A DNA stretch of 64,000 bases from the NCBI RefSeq assembly GCF_003240585.1, contig NZ_PCDP01000001.1, forward strand, positions 434,001 to 498,000. The letters are read 5' to 3'. Below, one piece after another: positions 60,887-64,000 of the stretch; positions within the stretch are counted from its first letter, which is position 1; each line of letters starts with the position of its first letter. The position numbers and the translations under genes were made by a program. This DNA comes from Arminella tubonensis. GTDB lineage: Bacteria; Pseudomonadota; Alphaproteobacteria; Rhizobiales; Rhizobiaceae. The notes beneath the pieces are model-generated. The model worked only from the letters and a program-made list of their open reading frames with translations. It did no database searches and was not told the origin of the DNA.

Positions 60887-61529
60887 AACAAGTCAAAACC
60901 GCCGAGTAATGCACAGCAGCGGCAGCCACGACGAAGCCGTGCCAGATGGCATTCTGGAACCGCAGCTTTTCCCAGACGTGGAAGATGACGCCGAGGGAAT
61001 AGATCACGCCGCCGATGACGATCAGCAGCATCGAGGCAAAGGGAATGCGGGCGGCGACCGGCTCGGCGACCAGCACGCCGCTCCAGCCCATGGCGAGATA
61101 GAGCAGGATCGCCAGCTTGTCATAGCGGCCGGGAAAGAAGCACTTGAGCCCGATGCCCATGGCCGCGAACAGCCACATGGCGATCAGCATGGCAAAGAGC
61201 AGCGGATCATCGGAGCCCCGTTGCAGGAAGGGCGTATAGGTGGCCGCGATCAGCACGAAGATTGCCGAGTGATCGAAACGCCGCAATATCCACTTCGTCC
61301 GCGAGACCGGCCAGATATTATAGGAAAATGACATGGCCAGCGTCAGGACGAGACCGACGCCATAGATCCACGCAGCGGCGATCTCGCCGTAGGAGCTCCA
61401 GACCGTCGCATAGAAAATCAACACGGTCGCCCCGATCAGGGCAAAGACCACGCCGACGCCATTGACGATACCATCGACGATGATCTCGTACCGATCATAA
61501 GCCCAGCGAACGCCGTTGAACTCCTTCAT
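60861..61529 (-). CDS. Hemolysin III/PAQR-like membrane protein
   Basis: A 222-residue protein with seven membrane helices and the family motifs YDRYEIIVDGIVNGVG, FDHSAIFVLIAATYTP and (near the end) IWHGFVVAAAAVHY. Conserved histidines and the aspartate of the PAQR metal site are present (DH in the FDHSAIF motif, H in IWHGF and VHYSA). It may be a membrane hydrolase or stress protein (TrhA-type). The ATG at 61529 is used. Confidence 0.9.
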   Translation of the reverse strand: MKEFNGVRWAYDRYEIIVDGIVNGVGVVFALIGATVLIFYATVWSSYGEIAAAWIYGVGLVLTLAMSFSYNIWPVSRTKWILRRFDHSAIFVLIAATYTPFLQRGSDDPLLFAMLIAMWLFAAMGIGLKCFFPGRYDKLAILLYLAMGWSGVLVAEPVAARIPFASMLLIVIGGVIYSLGVIFHVWEKLRFQNAIWHGFVVAAAAVHYSAVLTCFSLSPGSL

Positions 61530-61673
61530 GCAGGGCCATCCATCTCGTCGATCATCCCCAATGGTCGCACCTCTCCCGGACGGAGGCAACCTGCGTGGCA
61601 TCAGCGAGAGGTAAATCTTCGTGAACGAGCGCGCCGAACGAGCCGACACACTCTTAGCAAGGCCACTTGCGTG

Positions 61674-61689
61674 ATATCACATATGATAT
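61674..61689. promoter_or_regulatory. Palindrome upstream of the PIN-toxin operon
   Basis: ATATCA-CATA-TGATAT is a perfect inverted repeat of six-base arms, 14 bases before the PIN gene start. Its AT-rich form and location suggest an operator for the antitoxin. Confidence 0.55.
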
Positions 61690-61702
61690 TATCCTCTTTT
61701 CC

Positions 61703-62140
61703 ATGATCGTTGCGGACGCCAACGTTATCCTGAGAGGAATTAGGTCCCGGGAGGGTGCTTCCGGATTCATTCTTAGAGAAATGCTTCTCGGCTCGATCCC
61801 GTTTGCGCTCTCTCCAGCGGTCGTTCTGGAATATGAGGATGTCCTGAAGCGTCCTGGGCTTTTGGGCACGCCGCCGACCGCGTCGACAGAGCAGATAGAC
61901 GTCATCCTGGATGCGTTGTGCGCAGCAGCGAACATAGTCTCGCCCTGGTATCGTTATCGGCCGTTTCTGGATGATCCGAAGGACGACCTTCTTATCGAAT
62001 GCGCACTGGCAGCAGGAGCCAGATTGATCGTGACGGATGACAGGCATTTTCGCCACCCCGCAGTTGCGCGGTTCGGTCTTGTGGCGATCTCTGCGCAGGA
62101 GTTTGTCGTTCATCACCGGAATAAGAGGAAATCGACATGA
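61703..62140 (+). CDS. PIN-domain toxin (putative ribonuclease)
   Basis: A 145-residue PIN protein of the 'putative toxin-antitoxin component' type. Acidic site residues are D5 (IVADANVILRG), an acidic residue in LEYEDVL, and D in DPKDDLLIECALAAGARLIVTDDRHF. Such proteins are Mg-dependent RNases. It overlaps the antitoxin gene downstream by four bases (ATGA), toxin first. Confidence 0.85.
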   Translation: MIVADANVILRGIRSREGASGFILREMLLGSIPFALSPAVVLEYEDVLKRPGLLGTPPTASTEQIDVILDALCAAANIVSPWYRYRPFLDDPKDDLLIECALAAGARLIVTDDRHFRHPAVARFGLVAISAQEFVVHHRNKRKST

Positions 62141-62388
62141 GCCAATATCCCTTAAGAGTACCCGATTACCTTATGGAACAAGCCAGGGCCGCGGCTGCGG
62201 AAGAGAATGTGTCGATCAACCAGATGTTCCTGTCCTTTATCGCGGAGGGCATGGGGCATCGCCGTGCATTGAAAATGGTGCGGGAGCGCGCGGCGCGCGG
62301 CGACCCGGAGGCGGCGCTCGCCATCCTCGACAGCCTGCCGAGCCAGCCTCCGGAGGCCGGCGACGAGCTACCGAAGGACGAAGGTTGA
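62137..62388 (+). CDS. Ribbon-helix-helix-like antitoxin partner of the PIN toxin
   Basis: An 83-residue protein with a beta strand (YPLRVPDYLMEQARAAAAEENVSINQMFLSFIAEGM) and helices typical of HicB/RHH antitoxins, then a disordered acidic tail likely to wrap the toxin. It overlaps the PIN gene and should repress the pair through the upstream palindrome. Confidence 0.82.
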   Translation: MSQYPLRVPDYLMEQARAAAAEENVSINQMFLSFIAEGMGHRRALKMVRERAARGDPEAALAILDSLPSQPPEAGDELPKDEG

Positions 62389-62413
62389 GCGCGCAGACGC
62401 AGGCTGCGTGACC

Positions 62414-62827
62414 TCACCGGCGTTCGATGAGGACGGAGCATTTGGCGTGGCGGACGACGCGGTCGGCGGTGGCGCCGAAGAAGTAGTTCGATATGTTGGG
62501 CACATGGGATGCGACGATGATCAGATCGGCCTGGTGCTCTTCCGCCGCGGCGAGGATGCATGAGGCGGGAGGGCCCGTGCGGATGTCGACGAAGGCGGTC
62601 AGCTTCATCATCCGGCAGACGCCGACCAGCTTTTCCTCGGCGCTCCTGATCGCCTCGGTGACGAGATCCTGCGGCAGGTCGATGACGATATAGTTCGGCA
62701 CGTCCTCGACAACATTGAGAACGATGATCTCGCCGCCCTGGTCGGCAAGGGCCGCTGCACGCTGCAGAATGCGCTCCGCCTTGGCGAAGGAACTCATGTC
62801 CACGGTCACGATGATCTTCTTGTACAT
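62414..62827 (-). CDS. Universal stress protein (UspA family)
   Basis: A 137-residue UspA-fold protein. The start KKIIVTVDMSS and the end segment ADLIIVASHVPNISNYFFGATADRVVRHAKCSVLIERR give the nucleotide-binding G-x-T-A... region, here slightly altered (GATADRVVRHA). The ATG at 62827 is used; twelve bases of longer frame are unlikely. It converges with the antitoxin gene with 25 bases between the stops. Confidence 0.92.
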   Translation of the reverse strand: MYKKIIVTVDMSSFAKAERILQRAAALADQGGEIIVLNVVEDVPNYIVIDLPQDLVTEAIRSAEEKLVGVCRMMKLTAFVDIRTGPPASCILAAAEEHQADLIIVASHVPNISNYFFGATADRVVRHAKCSVLIERR

Positions 62828-63128
62828 GCCCCACCCCAAGCGTTGCGGCCGCCTTTGCGACCTGTTGTCGTCATGCCGACCGAATTATACCCTGAATGCA
62901 ATCCCTGTATCTGAACAAGATCAAATCTTCCTGCGGAGATTGTCAACACAGGGTGCACGCTTCATCGCCAAAAACTGGGCTTCTGTGAACAATCCAAATC
63001 CGCCATATAGAGGCCAAGTACGGTGGCGGGGAAGATCGAGGCATCTGCATTGGCGCAGGTTTTTCACTCCACCATTGGCGACGCTGTCGTCGCCGTTTGC
63101 CCGATATCGAGAAGCAGGAGCTCCAAGC

Positions 63129-63995
63129 ATGACTGAAACCACGCCTTCCTATGCCTTGACCCGCCCTGCCTATATCGGCCACTCGCACCTGATCGTCACC
63201 GATCTGCCGCTGGTTTCAAGCTTCTATCAAAAGACGATGGGCCTTGCGGTCGTGGAGAAGACGGCGAGCGGCGAAATACTCGGCGTCGGCGGCGTGCCGC
63301 TTTTGACACTGACGACTGACAAAAACGCCCGGCGTGCGCCACAGACGGCGGCCGGCCTGTTCCACACGGCGTTCCTTATGCCGAACCGCCCCGAGCTTGC
63401 CCGCTGGCTGCGGCACGCCGCCACCAACAATGTCGCACTTGACGGCGCTTCGGATCATCTGGTCAGCGAGGCAATCTATCTGTCGGACCCGGAAGGCAAC
63501 GGCATCGAAATCTATGCCGACCGGCCGCACGAGCAGTGGAAATTCCACGAGGACGGCACCGTCGACATGGCAACGCTGCGGCTGGATCTGCAGGCGCTCT
63601 ACGAAAGCGCGCCTCTGGATCCCTGGGAGGGCATGGTCGAGGGATCGGCGATCGGCCATCTGCATCTTCAGGTCGGCGATATTCCGCAGGCAAACGCCTT
63701 CTACCGGGACGTGCTGGGGATGAAGCTGATGGCGGCGCGCTATCCGGGCGCGAGCTTCTTTGCGACGGGCGACTATCACCATCACCTCGGCGCCAACATC
63801 TGGAACAGCCGCGGTGCCGGCGCCCGCGCGGAGAACATGACCGGGCTTTCGGATTATACCTTGCGCTTCAACGACAAGGGCGCGCTCGACAAGGCTGTCG
63901 CCAAGCTCGACGAGCTGGAAATCAAAAGCGAAAGGCGCGACGGCGGCGTTTCGCTCCGGGATCCCTGGGGCATCGGCCTGAACCTCACCGCCTGA
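63129..63995 (+). CDS. VOC-family (catechol 2,3-dioxygenase/glyoxalase-like) protein
   Basis: A 288-residue two-domain vicinal-oxygen-chelate protein. Domain 1 (about 15-130): GHSHLIVTDLPLVSSFYQKTMGL, GLFHTAFLMP and DPEGNGIEIYADRP. Domain 2 (about 170-285): GHLHLQVGDIPQANAFYRDVLGMKL and YHHHLGANIW. Metal ligands (H in each domain and E in GIEIY) are present, as in extradiol dioxygenases; the substrate is unknown. AGGAG lies eight bases before the ATG at 63129. Confidence 0.9.
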   Translation: MTETTPSYALTRPAYIGHSHLIVTDLPLVSSFYQKTMGLAVVEKTASGEILGVGGVPLLTLTTDKNARRAPQTAAGLFHTAFLMPNRPELARWLRHAATNNVALDGASDHLVSEAIYLSDPEGNGIEIYADRPHEQWKFHEDGTVDMATLRLDLQALYESAPLDPWEGMVEGSAIGHLHLQVGDIPQANAFYRDVLGMKLMAARYPGASFFATGDYHHHLGANIWNSRGAGARAENMTGLSDYTLRFNDKGALDKAVAKLDELEIKSERRDGGVSLRDPWGIGLNLTA

Positions 63996-64000
63996 CGACG

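Noticed and set aside
1..64000. tRNA or rRNA genes
   Set aside because: I looked for acceptor-stem/T-loop patterns (GGTTCGANTCC-type) and rRNA stretches on both strands by eye and found none convincing; a covariance search would be needed to be sure.

Overview
The window looks like chromosomal DNA of an alphaproteobacterium of the Rhizobiaceae (Rhizobium/Sinorhizobium/Agrobacterium relatives). The evidence is the high GC content, the cycHJKL cytochrome c maturation operon beside a DegP protease and two two-component systems, a FeuN-FeuP-FeuQ regulatory set, a MucR/Ros zinc-finger regulator, an Mrp/Pha-type cation antiporter operon, and dense GC-rich intergenic palindromes of the kind found in rhizobia.

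Layout. 0-10.6 kb (minus strand): sensor kinase (cut by the window edge) and response regulator, degP, cycL-cycK-cycJ-cycH, a lipoprotein and feuQ-feuP-feuN. 10.7-31.8 kb (minus strand): a gene transfer agent (GTA) structural cluster in the Rhodobacter capsulatus order: gp1-like, terminase, portal, prohead protease, capsid, head-tail genes, tail genes and the large gp15-type baseplate protein. The cluster is invaded by genes foreign to the GTA set: a GH19 lysin, a TumE/TumA-like toxin-antitoxin pair, a Dabb protein, a ribbon-helix-helix regulator coupled to an AlkB-like dioxygenase, and a secreted lectin-like protein. It also carries a tandem repeat, several micro-ORFs and AT-rich gaps. The portal gene has an in-frame TGA at codon 270, so the particle may no longer be made. 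32-50.7 kb: housekeeping and accessory genes, including a cytochrome c, a class A penicillin-binding protein, HigBA, DUF1214/DUF1254 proteins, a DUF2336 protein, an orphan MazF-like toxin, a candidate small RNA, a peptidoglycan-binding protein with a histidine kinase, a DUF4258/HTH toxin-antitoxin pair with a clear operator, sufE, an ArsR-SRPBCC pair, a DnaA-domain-IV-like regulator and mucR. 51.1-57.4 kb: a complete seven-gene Mrp antiporter operon (minus strand). 57.6-64 kb: msrB, an FAD oxidoreductase without a normal start codon, acetyltransferase, hemolysin-III-like protein, a PIN/antitoxin pair, universal stress protein and a glyoxalase-fold protein.

How parts work together. The cyc operon and DegP serve envelope cytochrome assembly and protein quality control. 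FeuNPQ is an envelope/osmotic sensing circuit. The antiporter operon handles Na+/K+ and pH. The GTA cluster would package host DNA if intact. At least four toxin-antitoxin-like pairs have recognisable palindromic operators, and two of these promoters point to nearly leaderless toxin mRNAs. All functional statements come from reading motifs and gene order; no database search was run.
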